A DNA stretch of 64,000 nt, taken from positions 1-64,000 of the forward strand of contig DKKT01000063.1 in NCBI GenBank assembly GCA_002455425.1. Direction: 5' to 3'. Source of the DNA: Chthonomonas sp. UBA6659. Its GTDB lineage: Bacteria; Armatimonadota; Fimbriimonadia; Fimbriimonadales; Fimbriimonadaceae. The notes under the pieces were generated by a model. The model had not been told where the DNA came from. It searched no databases and worked only from the letters and a program-made list of their open reading frames with translations. Positions within the stretch are counted from its first letter, which is position 1. The number at the start of each line of letters is the position of its first letter. Both the position numbers and the translations under genes were made by a program. Positions 24,132-32,176 of the stretch are shown here, piece by piece.

Positions 24132-25787
24132 CTACGCCGGTTGGCGGGCGACGGCGGCGGGTGGCGATCCGAGCAGAAGCGCTTCTTGCCCAAGCCGATC
24201 GCCAGTGAGCTGTTCCTCGTCGACGATGACATCGGCCCCGGCAACGTCGAGTTCGTCGGCGAACGTGTGATACCGGGCCCGCGCGACCACGGGAACGTCG
24301 GGGACATGGGACTTCGCGATCGAAATCGTCAATCGAGCGACGTTGTGATCGGGAACCGCGAGGACGAGACAGGCGGCTTGGGGAAGACCGGCGGCCAAGA
24401 GGTTCGCGTACTGGGTCGCATCGCCGATCCGGCCCTGATGCCCGTTCCGGTGAGCCAGTTCCACGAGATGGGGGTGGATCTCGAGCACGACGACATTCGC
24501 TCCGGCTTCGCTCAGGGCCTTGCTTGTCGCTTGGCCCGCGTCACCGTAACCGACGATGATGAAGTGGCCGAACAGACCCTCTTTCCGTGCGGCGAACCGC
24601 TCCCCGAGGGCGAGCTTTCTGGCGGGCACAACGCGCTTTGCGAGGGCACGCGCGATGTTATGGGCGTTCGCGACGAGGACCGGAGCGATCAGCAGAGTGA
24701 CGACGCTCACGGAAATCGTCAGCTGAACCAGATCGGGGCTCAAGGCCCCAGCGTCCGCGGCGATGCCCGCCAAGACGAACGAGAACTCGCCGACCTGGGC
24801 CACGCAGACCCCACCGCCGATGGCCGCTACGATCGAGGGCTGAAACGGTCGGAGGGAGAGATAGGCCAGGACCGACTTGACGCAAAGCACTGCGACGGCG
24901 GCCGTCAAGACCCACCACCAGTGCTCCCAGACCCACCGAAGATCCGCGAGCATCCCGATCGACGCAAAGAAGATGGTCAAGAAGAGGGTTTTCAGGGGCA
25001 TGACGTCCGAGCGCATCTGGTCCGCGAAACGACTGTCGGCGAGGAGCATGCCCGCGACGAAGGCACCGAGAGCAGGCGAGAGTCCGGCCGCATGGGCGGC
25101 CCAGGTCGATGCCACGCAGGAGACGATCGCGAAGATGACGGGCAACTCTCGGTTGCGGGCCACCGATCGCAAGCTGAGCAGCCGGGGTAGGAGCACCCCG
25201 ACGATGACGAGAATCGCGGCGACGATCAGGATCGCTTCCCAAGAGAGTCCCTTCGGCTTCTCGCTCCCGCCGGAAACGAACGTCACGAGCAGGACGAGCG
25301 GGACCACGGCGACATCCTGCATCAGGAGAATGCCGAGGGCGCTCTTGCCGTGGGCCGTGTCGAGGTCGGAGTGGTCCTTCAGGACGCGGAGGACCACCGC
25401 CGTGCTCGAGAGCGAAACGATCGCGCCGACGATCAGGGCGACCTGCCAGGTGGCGCCGAGCGCCATCGCGCCTCCTGCTCCCACGAGGAGGGTGGAGAGG
25501 ATCTGGAGCGGTCCTCCGACCAAAGCCTGACGACCGAGTCCGAGAAGGCGGCGGAAGGAAAACTCGAGCCCGATCGTGAACAGAAGGAGCGCGACGCCGA
25601 GTTCGGCTAAGGCGTTCACGCCTTCGCCGCCGCGTACCCATCCGAGAACGCCCGGGCCTGCGAGAGTCCCCGCTACGAGGTACCCGACGACCGCGCTGAG
25701 CCGCAGCTTCTCGAAGAGCAACCCGAGGAGAACAGCCGCCGCGAGCAGGATCATCAGATCGAGAAGCAGTGCCCAGCCGTCCGGCAT
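24132..25787 (-). CDS. Kef-type monovalent cation:proton antiporter with RCK domain
   Basis: This 551-residue protein has about 12 membrane segments of the CPA2 Na+/H+ exchanger fold (first 400 residues) and a cytosolic TrkA-N/RCK domain (about 415-530). The RCK Rossmann motif is GHFIIVGYGDAGQA. The family exports K+ or Na+ in exchange for protons and is gated by NAD(H) or glutathione in some members. A c-di-AMP synthase lies elsewhere in this window (44642-45490); c-di-AMP is a known regulator of RCK-type K+ transporters. The ATG at 25787 is preceded by CATAAT (25795-25800) at 7 nt. The cation is inferred. Confidence 0.88.
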   Translation of the reverse strand: MPDGWALLLDLMILLAAAVLLGLLFEKLRLSAVVGYLVAGTLAGPGVLGWVRGGEGVNALAELGVALLLFTIGLEFSFRRLLGLGRQALVGGPLQILSTLLVGAGGAMALGATWQVALIVGAIVSLSSTAVVLRVLKDHSDLDTAHGKSALGILLMQDVAVVPLVLLVTFVSGGSEKPKGLSWEAILIVAAILVIVGVLLPRLLSLRSVARNRELPVIFAIVSCVASTWAAHAAGLSPALGAFVAGMLLADSRFADQMRSDVMPLKTLFLTIFFASIGMLADLRWVWEHWWWVLTAAVAVLCVKSVLAYLSLRPFQPSIVAAIGGGVCVAQVGEFSFVLAGIAADAGALSPDLVQLTISVSVVTLLIAPVLVANAHNIARALAKRVVPARKLALGERFAARKEGLFGHFIIVGYGDAGQATSKALSEAGANVVVLEIHPHLVELAHRNGHQGRIGDATQYANLLAAGLPQAACLVLAVPDHNVARLTISIAKSHVPDVPVVARARYHTFADELDVAGADVIVDEEQLTGDRLGQEALLLGSPPAAVARQPA

Positions 25788-25794
25788 ACTTAGG

Positions 25795-25800
25795 ATTATG
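25795..25800 (-). promoter_or_regulatory. -10 box CATAAT, leaderless start of the antiporter
   Basis: Seven nucleotides precede the ATG at 25787. The divergent TACAGT box (25832-25837) serves the SpoIIAA-like gene, so both promoters share a 57-nt gap. Confidence 0.55.
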
Positions 25801-25831
25801 GACGGCTGAGCCTCAAAACCGGCAGGCTGGG

Positions 25832-25837
25832 TACAGT
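25832..25837 (+). promoter_or_regulatory. -10 box TACAGT, leaderless start
   Basis: Seven nucleotides before ATG 25845, with no Shine-Dalgarno sequence. Confidence 0.5.
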
Positions 25838-25844
25838 CCAGACC

Positions 25845-26264
25845 ATGATCGAGATCGTCACCATTCAGGACCGCTACATCCTCGCCCGTGCGAGCTCGAA
25901 GCTGACCCCGGAGGACTACCACCTTCTGGACGAGACGATCAAGCCCCGACTCACCAAGCACCACACCGTACGCGTCCAAATCGAGTTTCGGGACTTTCAT
26001 GGATGGACGCTTCCGGGAGTCGCGGCCGCGATCCGATTCGGACTTACGGACGGCAAAGTCATCGAGAAGCTCGCGGTCGTGGGAGAACACAAGACGGAAG
26101 AGGCCCTGGCCTGGGTCGTCGAGGTATTTGGGAGCACCGTCGTCGAGTTCTTCGGCCTCGATCGCGCGCACGACGCCTGGAAGTGGCTCCACGCCGACGA
26201 AGTCGGTGAGTACCTGTCGTACGCCAGCTTCGGTACGGTCTCACCCTCGAAGAAGGGCGATTGA
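25845..26264 (+). CDS. SpoIIAA-like protein (STAS/SpoIIAA-like fold)
   Basis: This 139-residue cytoplasmic protein belongs to the SpoIIAA-like family (PF11964 type) by its overall pattern. A beta strand, the IKPRLTKHHTVRVQIEFRDFHGWTL segment and the C-terminal AWKWLHA-x-E helix are recognisable. The family is widespread in bacteria; in characterised proteins the fold binds nucleotides or regulates partner proteins, but no precise role is known here. It is divergent from the Kef antiporter. The hairpin at 26295-26324 lies 30 nt downstream. Confidence 0.75.
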   Translation: MIEIVTIQDRYILARASSKLTPEDYHLLDETIKPRLTKHHTVRVQIEFRDFHGWTLPGVAAAIRFGLTDGKVIEKLAVVGEHKTEEALAWVVEVFGSTVVEFFGLDRAHDAWKWLHADEVGEYLSYASFGTVSPSKKGD

Positions 26265-26294
26265 CGGCAATCTTGCCGGAGATTTCGACTCACG

Positions 26295-26324
26295 CGGCAC
26301 GCTAGCGAAGTGCTAGCGGTGCCG
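26295..26324. terminator. Hairpin downstream of the SpoIIAA-like gene and upstream of the PEP-CTERM gene
   Basis: A CGGCAC-GCTAGC arm pairs with GCTAGC-(G)-GTGCCG around a GAAGT loop (12 bp with one bulge). It ends only 4 nt before the -10 box of the next gene, so it may terminate, or affect initiation there. There is no U-run. Confidence 0.5.
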
Positions 26325-26328
26325 GTCG

Positions 26329-26334
26329 TATGCT
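26329..26334 (+). promoter_or_regulatory. -10 box TATGCT, leaderless start
   Basis: Six nucleotides (CGGGGC) separate it from ATG 26341. Another TATGCT box lies 7 nt before the SARP gene at 27157. Confidence 0.6.
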
Positions 26335-26340
26335 CGGGGC

Positions 26341-27096
26341 ATGTCGAAAGCTCTCTTTGTCTTGGCCGCCGCCGCGATCGGGCCGACCGCACTTGCGGAT
26401 TTCTCGTACGCCGACTTTTCGTCCCTCAGTGACCTCCAGCTCAATGGGACGGCTGCTCAAGTCGGCAATGTCGTGCGGATGACCGTGGATGGCGTCGGTG
26501 ACCAAGCCGGCAACATGTGGCATACGCAACTGCAACCGCTGACGGACGGGTTTTCGACGACCTTCCAGTTCCGCTGCGACGGTGTGGGCACGATTCCGGC
26601 GGACGGGATGGCGTTCGCGATCCAGGGAAGCGGGGTTTCCGAGCTGGGGTCGGGAGGCGGCTGGAACGCGATGGGGGATATACCCGGGTCGGTGGTGGTC
26701 AACTTCCAGTCGTTCTGGAACAAAGTTCAGATCATCGCGACGGACTCGAACGGTTCGTCGGTCTACTTCGATGAAGTCGACTTCTTCGGACTGCATCGAG
26801 AGGAGGCGTGGACCGCTCGCATCGACTACTCCCCGACTGGGAACCAGTGGCAGGTTTGGCTGGACGGTTCTCCCGTGATTTCCGCGAGCAGCGACCTTCT
26901 TTCCGCGGTGTCGTTGTCGGGAGGAACGAGCGCGTATGTCGGGCTCGGAGCAGGGACGGGCCTCGGCTACGACAACAACGACGCCTTAGCCTGGAGCATG
27001 AACGTCGTTCCGGAACCGGCCTCGCTTCTGACGCTCGGCGCGCTGAGTGCGTGGCTCCTCCGGCGTCGTCGCCTCAGCGGATCGTCCGGTCTTTGA
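26341..27096 (+). CDS. PEP-CTERM protein with lectin-like domain
   Basis: This 251-residue secreted protein has a signal peptide (MSKALFVLAAAAIGPTALA). Its beta-sandwich body resembles L-type or legume lectins (FSTTFQFRCDGVGTIPADGMAFAIQG and GYDNNDALAW segments). The C-terminal PEP-CTERM sorting signal has VPEPASLL, then a hydrophobic stretch and an RRRR basic end. The family is exported and processed by exosortase (EpsH/XrtA) before exopolysaccharide attachment. No exosortase gene is in the window. The start is set by TATGCT and the signal peptide. The carbohydrate specificity is unknown. Confidence 0.85.
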   Translation: MSKALFVLAAAAIGPTALADFSYADFSSLSDLQLNGTAAQVGNVVRMTVDGVGDQAGNMWHTQLQPLTDGFSTTFQFRCDGVGTIPADGMAFAIQGSGVSELGSGGGWNAMGDIPGSVVVNFQSFWNKVQIIATDSNGSSVYFDEVDFFGLHREEAWTARIDYSPTGNQWQVWLDGSPVISASSDLLSAVSLSGGTSAYVGLGAGTGLGYDNNDALAWSMNVVPEPASLLTLGALSAWLLRRRRLSGSSGL

Positions 27097-27143
27097 CCGG
27101 CGGGTGACGTCGGGGACGGAGCCGGACGAGATTCTTGGGCAAG

Positions 27144-27149
27144 TATGCT
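27144..27149 (+). promoter_or_regulatory. -10 box TATGCT, leaderless start
   Basis: Seven nucleotides separate it from ATG 27157. The in-frame ATG at 27145 overlaps the box and is not used. Confidence 0.55.
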
Positions 27150-27156
27150 CATGGAT

Positions 27157-28950
27157 ATGAGGCTCGTCGTGCGGCTGTTTGGCCGCTTCGCGGTCACGGC
27201 CGGCGATCGTTGCATCGAGATCCCAGGTCATGTCGAGCGCCAGATTCTGGCTCGGCTTTGCTGTGCGCGAGACTTCGTCCTCGATCGGCGGCGACTCGCC
27301 GCCGATCTTTGGCCCGAGGTTCCGTTCGAAGTCAGTGGAAATCGACTTCGGACCGGGCTTGTCGGGTTGCGGCGTGCGCTTGCGGACTGGAACGCCATCG
27401 TCGCCGACCGCCACTCGATCGGCATTCGCGACGGGGTACTCAGCGCAGACGTCGATCGCGCCACCGAGCACTTGCGCCGAGCGCGAAGGTCGCTTGAGGA
27501 CGCCGAAGCGGAAGGCGAACTGGCCGCGCTTGCCGAGATCGCGGAATCGCCGTTGCTCGAGGGCTGGAGCGATCCCTGGGTCGCCCCGCTGCGGGAGGAT
27601 TGGCGTCGCAATCTCGCCGAGGCGCAGCTGAGTCTCGCCCGCTCGGCACTGCGCCGGGATGGGATCGAGCTGGCGGTGGCGCGAGGACGGAAGGCGGTCG
27701 AAGTCAATCCCACTGCGATCGAAGGCTGGCAGGTCTACTTGACGGCGTGCGCCACGGCGGGAAGAACGAGCGAGGGCCTTCGTCGTCTGCACGAGGCCCG
27801 ACGGCTGCACGGCTTTGGGGGCGCGGAATGGTCCGACCTCGAAGAGCGGACCCGCCTGCTGCGACGCGAGCCGAAGCTCCATGTCGATCATGGGTCGATC
27901 GGAAGCGGGGAAGCGGCCCTGCTCGCGCGCACCGTCTCCCGGCTCGCGGAGACGGACCGCGCGCTGCTGCAGAGGCTCCTCGCCTCGCGATCGTTCTCGA
28001 TCGAGGCGGAGCGCGCTCCGCGCCATGCAGCGCGAATGCTCGAAACGGCGTTGGAAGAGGAGGGCGACGTCGAGCTTCAGTCGCCGTTGCGCACGACGCT
28101 GATGACCGTGTACGCCCTGCTTCACGATCCCGACCGCGCTGAAGCACAGGCTGCGTGGATTCTTGCCCACGACCCGCGAGACGATCGACGCATGAGCGTC
28201 CACATGCAGTGCTGCTTCACGCGAATGCTGGCACGAGAGTGGGATCAAGCGCTCCAAGAGGCGGATCGATCGCTGCACTTGGCCCATCGTTCGGGTAAGC
28301 CGGACGACGTTTGGCGATGCGAGGCGCAGCGCGCCTCGGTGCATTGGCATCTGGCCCGCTACGACGAAGCGATCGAAGCCTACAGAGCTTCCTACGAGGG
28401 CCTGACGCAAGCGCCTGGACCGGTTTCCAAGCTCAGCGCCGCTGCAGCGATCGCATACAACCTCGCGGCGCTGCTAGCCATGGTCGGGGAGGAACCCGAA
28501 GCGGAACGTTGGATTCTGCGGGCAGACGAGTTCGCCCGAGTCCACCAGCTTGAAGACTTGCTCAGTTTCATCCTTCCTGTTCGCGGCTATCTTGCGGCGA
28601 CGCTCGGCCGGGAAGACGTCGGCCGTCGATTCGCGATCGACGGCCTCGTCCTCGCGTGGAGGAAAGGCAATCGGCGGCAGCTTGAGATCGGGCTCGAGTG
28701 GGCAGCGGCGATCCTGGTTCGTTTCGGTCGTGCTAGCCAAGGTCTCGGACTGTTGGATCAGGCTGCTGGACTTCGCGAGGAGAGCCGACATCGTCGGTCC
28801 CCGGCCGAAGAGGCATTCGCGAGGCGCATCCGAAGCTTCGCCGACGGAGCCTTGCCCGATCCTCGATGGTCCGAGGCGGAGTCGGCGCGTGCGGTGACAC
28901 AACGGTCGATCGAAGAGCTCGAGAGCGGCAGCTCCGGCGCGGGCCCTTAG
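27157..28950 (+). CDS. SARP-type regulator with BTAD and TPR domains
   Basis: This 597-residue regulator has an OmpR/PhoB-like winged helix (about 1-85; RLFGRFAVTAGD, RLAADLWPEV, RLRTGLVGLRRAL) followed by a BTAD/TPR domain (about 95-240). A long helical TPR region follows to the end. SARP proteins bind direct repeats upstream of promoters and activate transcription. There is no NB-ARC domain, so it is the medium form. The start is ATG 27157. It is near a PEP-CTERM lectin and GH95 enzyme, but a regulatory link is only inference. The end is repeat-rich in Arg/Glu/Ala. Confidence 0.8.
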   Translation: MRLVVRLFGRFAVTAGDRCIEIPGHVERQILARLCCARDFVLDRRRLAADLWPEVPFEVSGNRLRTGLVGLRRALADWNAIVADRHSIGIRDGVLSADVDRATEHLRRARRSLEDAEAEGELAALAEIAESPLLEGWSDPWVAPLREDWRRNLAEAQLSLARSALRRDGIELAVARGRKAVEVNPTAIEGWQVYLTACATAGRTSEGLRRLHEARRLHGFGGAEWSDLEERTRLLRREPKLHVDHGSIGSGEAALLARTVSRLAETDRALLQRLLASRSFSIEAERAPRHAARMLETALEEEGDVELQSPLRTTLMTVYALLHDPDRAEAQAAWILAHDPRDDRRMSVHMQCCFTRMLAREWDQALQEADRSLHLAHRSGKPDDVWRCEAQRASVHWHLARYDEAIEAYRASYEGLTQAPGPVSKLSAAAAIAYNLAALLAMVGEEPEAERWILRADEFARVHQLEDLLSFILPVRGYLAATLGREDVGRRFAIDGLVLAWRKGNRRQLEIGLEWAAAILVRFGRASQGLGLLDQAAGLREESRHRRSPAEEAFARRIRSFADGALPDPRWSEAESARAVTQRSIEELESGSSGAGP

Positions 28951-29126
28951 GCGCTCACCCTCATCGCGAACGCCGACGGACCGGTTTGAGGAGGTTGGGA
29001 TCGCTCTTGTCTCGGACCACCTCACCCGGTTTGCTTCGCTCACCGACCTCTCCCCCAGGGGCGGAGAGGGTATTTTTCGCCCGTTACCCCCTCCCTCTCC
29101 CATCAATCTTGGGCGGCGGGGCTGGG
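28951..29126. repeat. Intergenic composite repeat (inverted orientation relative to 2.8 kb)
   Basis: Unit B remnant at 28981-28998 and unit A at 29016-29072 read on the opposite strand to those at 2792-3100. The unit A hairpin (GACCTCTCC/GGCGGAGAGG) and the conserved GCTTCGCTCACCGA core are recognisable. It fills the gap between convergent genes. No gene is seen. Confidence 0.75.
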
Positions 29127-31457
29127 CTAGTCGGGTTTCAGCCGATACGCTTTGCCGGCCTCGGTGACGAGGTTCCAGGTTTGATTGCCGTAGACGACCC
29201 GACATGGCAGCCCGCGCTTGGAGCGAATCGTCGCCTCGACGAGACGACCTTCCTCCCAAGTCACGTCGACTTCGAAGCCGCCGCGTGCGCAAAGGCCGAC
29301 GACCCGCCCCTTGGGCCAAGCCGCGGGTAACGCTGGGAGCAGGTGGATTTGTCCGGCATGGCTCTGGACGAGCATTTCGCAGTACCCGGCCGTCGCACCG
29401 AGGTTGCCGTCGATTTGGAAGGGCGGATGGGCGTCGAGAAGATTCGAGTACACGCCGCCGCCCCGCTCACCATAGATGGTCTTCGTTTCGTGGGTCAGCG
29501 TCAGCAGGCTACGAAGGAGTTTGTAGGCTCGATCGCCGTCCCACAAACGGGCCCAGAAGTTGATCTTCCAAGCGCGACTCCAGCCCGTGCTCTCGTCGCC
29601 GCGTGCGTTCAGCGAGATGCGCGCCGCTTCGGCGAGTCTCGGGGTACCGGCCTTCGTGATCTGGCTGCCGGGGAAGACCGCGAAAAGGTGCGATACGTGA
29701 CGGTGGGTGTCCTTCGGATCGTCCCGATCCGTCTCCCACTCCTGGAGCTGTCCCCAACGCCCGATCTTCGGTTTGAGCAGTCGAGACCTCATGCCGGCGA
29801 TGCGCTCGCGGAACTCGCGATCTTGGCCGAGGGCGTCGGCCGCAGCCATCGCGTTCGTGAACAGGTCGTAGACGATCTGCTGGTCGTAGGAGACCCCCGG
29901 TTCCGCCGGTCCGTGCTCGGGTGACCAGCCGTCAGGGACGACGAGGGTTCCGTCCGACCTCTGCTCCAGGCGATCCTCCCAGAAGGCGCAGACCTCTTTG
30001 ATGATCGGATAGGCGATGGAGCGCAGGTAGTTCTTGTCCTGTCCGAACGCAAAGTGTTCCCAGAGGTGCTGGGCGTACCAAGCGCTCCCTGGCGGGTTCC
30101 ACTTCCAGAAGGACACCCCACAGGCGTTGTTCATGGTTTGCACGGTCCATCCACGAACCTTGCCGTACTTACGCTGGGTGTTTTTGGCACTGACCTCACG
30201 GATGCTGTCGACGTAGTCGATGAGCGGTCGGTGGCACTCGGCGAGGTTCGTCGGCTCCGCCGGCCAGTAGGCCATCTGGAGATTGATGTTGGAGTGGTAG
30301 TCGCATGCCCACTCGGGCTCGTTGCTGTCGTTCCAGACTCCCTGGAGGTTTGCCGGCAGCGACCCCGGACGGGAGCAACTGATCAGTAGGTAACGACCGA
30401 ACTGGCAGAAGAGCGCCTCGAGCGCGGGGTCGGACGCCTTATCCTGCACATAGGCCTGAAGTCGAGCGAGGGTCGTCTTGGCCGCCTGTGCGGTCTCGGT
30501 CGTCCCGAGATCGATTGAAAAGCGCTCGAAAAGCGCCCGGAAGTCCTTGAGGTGTCGGGCCCGAAGCTTCTCGAAGCCGAGCCGGGCGGCGTTCTCGATG
30601 CGCCTCGTCACGGCTTGATGGGGATGTTCGCCAAGCCATTGCCGGGTGTGATCCTGGACGAAGTTGGTTCCGGCAGAAAGGATCAGGGTGACGCTGTCAC
30701 ATTTCTCGAGGAGCAGGCCGCCAGGCGGCGTCTCGATGTTCCAAGGATTGCCGGGGCTCTTTCGATCCCGGACGATCGCCACATTGCCACCCTGATGGAG
30801 CACCTCCAGGATCGCTTCGTATTCGAAGCCGTTTCCGATCGCACCCGTCGACCGAAGTCGTCGGTCTTCGGCGACGACCTTTGCGCCGTGCATATCGGCC
30901 AGCTCGAGTCGTCCGGAAATGGCACCGGGTTTGTTCGCCGAGATCCGGACCACGACGACGCGATCCGGATGGCCGGCGAAGGCCGATTGCTCGTATCGTA
31001 CGCCCTCGTGTTCGTAGGTCACCCGATGGATCGCTTTTGCGATGTCGAGCTCGCGACGGTATCCCGTGATGTTCTCGAACTTGTGCCCGAGATGAATGAA
31101 GACGTCTCCGAAAGCCTGGTACGCGCCGAGGTCCTGGCCCTCATCTCCGACACCGTCCACCGCCATCCGCGCGCCGGACCACAGGCTGATTTCATTGAAT
31201 TGGATACGTTCGATCTCGGTTCCGCCAAACAGCATCGCACCCATCGGGCCGTTGCCGATCGGATAGGCCTCTGTCATCCATTGCTGGGCGGGCCGATCGG
31301 ACCAAAGAAGGAGGGGTGAGGGGACGCCCCTTTCGACGGCGTCATCTGGCACAAGACTGGCCATGGTGAAAGACGGATCGAGACTCAGCGCGAGCGTCGC
31401 CAGTGAGGCAGCCTGCATGAACGTCCTGCGGGAGCACGGCTTCTCGTCATGAGACAT
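29127..31457 (-). CDS. GH95 alpha-L-fucosidase-type glycoside hydrolase
   Basis: This 776-residue secreted enzyme belongs to GH95, which cleaves alpha-1,2-L-fucosyl or galactosyl ends from host or plant glycans by inversion. The (alpha/alpha)6 core carries the diagnostic residues: N390 and N392 in CDYHSNINLQMAYW, catalytic E514 in SPEHGP, and D683 in FQIDGNLG. An N-terminal beta-sandwich (about 50-280) precedes it. A Tat signal is visible (SRRTFMQ then a hydrophobic stretch ending near TMA). TATGCT (31467-31472) lies 9 nt before ATG 31457. The length is within the usual 750-850. Confidence 0.9.
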   Translation of the reverse strand: MSHDEKPCSRRTFMQAASLATLALSLDPSFTMASLVPDDAVERGVPSPLLLWSDRPAQQWMTEAYPIGNGPMGAMLFGGTEIERIQFNEISLWSGARMAVDGVGDEGQDLGAYQAFGDVFIHLGHKFENITGYRRELDIAKAIHRVTYEHEGVRYEQSAFAGHPDRVVVVRISANKPGAISGRLELADMHGAKVVAEDRRLRSTGAIGNGFEYEAILEVLHQGGNVAIVRDRKSPGNPWNIETPPGGLLLEKCDSVTLILSAGTNFVQDHTRQWLGEHPHQAVTRRIENAARLGFEKLRARHLKDFRALFERFSIDLGTTETAQAAKTTLARLQAYVQDKASDPALEALFCQFGRYLLISCSRPGSLPANLQGVWNDSNEPEWACDYHSNINLQMAYWPAEPTNLAECHRPLIDYVDSIREVSAKNTQRKYGKVRGWTVQTMNNACGVSFWKWNPPGSAWYAQHLWEHFAFGQDKNYLRSIAYPIIKEVCAFWEDRLEQRSDGTLVVPDGWSPEHGPAEPGVSYDQQIVYDLFTNAMAAADALGQDREFRERIAGMRSRLLKPKIGRWGQLQEWETDRDDPKDTHRHVSHLFAVFPGSQITKAGTPRLAEAARISLNARGDESTGWSRAWKINFWARLWDGDRAYKLLRSLLTLTHETKTIYGERGGGVYSNLLDAHPPFQIDGNLGATAGYCEMLVQSHAGQIHLLPALPAAWPKGRVVGLCARGGFEVDVTWEEGRLVEATIRSKRGLPCRVVYGNQTWNLVTEAGKAYRLKPD

Positions 31458-31466
31458 CTCGGCCGG

Positions 31467-31472
31467 AGCATA
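31467..31472 (-). promoter_or_regulatory. -10 box TATGCT of the GH95 gene
   Basis: It lies nine nucleotides before the GH95 ATG, which would leave at most a 2-3 nt leader. No Shine-Dalgarno sequence is seen. Confidence 0.5.
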
Positions 31473-31506
31473 CCCGCCGGTCTGCTCGGGCTCGAAGGCA
31501 GCGAGA

Positions 31507-32097
31507 TTACGCCGCTTCGGATTCGAGGTAGCTCTTCAGTGCGCCGTAGGAGCCACCAAAAAACTCGATGAACTCTAGGCCCATGCCGCCCTCGCGACTG
31601 CGGGCGACGAGGCTGAGGCCGCGGACTCGGGAGCCGTGGATGTCCGCGCTCCAGACCGCAAGCGTGCCTTCGGGCAAGACGTTGGCGGCATCGATCCAGC
31701 CGCCGGTCTCGCTCAGATCGGCGAAACGACCCATCACGCCTTCCATGTGGGCCACGTCGTCGTCATCCGACACGGCGCGAATGACGACGGGGAGGTTCAC
31801 GAACCGTCGCTCTGAGCGTCGTCGATTTGACGACGTCCACTGGACCTCGTCGAGCTCGAACGCGGTCCGAGTCCCTGCTCGACCGGTTTCGACGACCCTG
31901 CCGACCCCGCGATGGAGGTCGAAGCCCTCATGCTGGATGAGCATCACCGACTGGCCCGGGGTGAGCTCGAGGCACTCGTTCGTGACGACTTGGAGGGGGT
32001 GCACGGAGCGAATCTGGCCGGGGACCGCGTAGGGCAGTCCATCGCGTTCCGTCGTGACCGTCAGCGTTTGACCGATATGAAGGTGAAGGCTCGACAT
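31507..32097 (-). CDS. PilZ-domain c-di-GMP-binding protein
   Basis: This 196-residue protein has a YcgR-like N-terminal beta domain (about 1-85). Its C-terminal PilZ domain carries the c-di-GMP motif: an RRRSERR arm (RxxxR) and DLSETGG (D/NxSxxG). The protein probably links c-di-GMP to motility or secretion. A strong Shine-Dalgarno sequence (GGAGGGAGGA) lies 10 nt before ATG 32097, so this start is leadered. It is divergent from carB. No diguanylate cyclase is seen in the window; a class III nucleotidyl cyclase and a CdaA are. Confidence 0.85.
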   Translation of the reverse strand: MSSLHLHIGQTLTVTTERDGLPYAVPGQIRSVHPLQVVTNECLELTPGQSVMLIQHEGFDLHRGVGRVVETGRAGTRTAFELDEVQWTSSNRRRSERRFVNLPVVIRAVSDDDDVAHMEGVMGRFADLSETGGWIDAANVLPEGTLAVWSADIHGSRVRGLSLVARSREGGMGLEFIEFFGGSYGALKSYLESEAA

Positions 32098-32176
32098 TCG
32101 TGGTGTCCTCCCTCCTCTCTTCGGCGGGTTACCGCGAAAAACACAGGGGGCAAGTGCCGGTCACAATACAGTCTCG

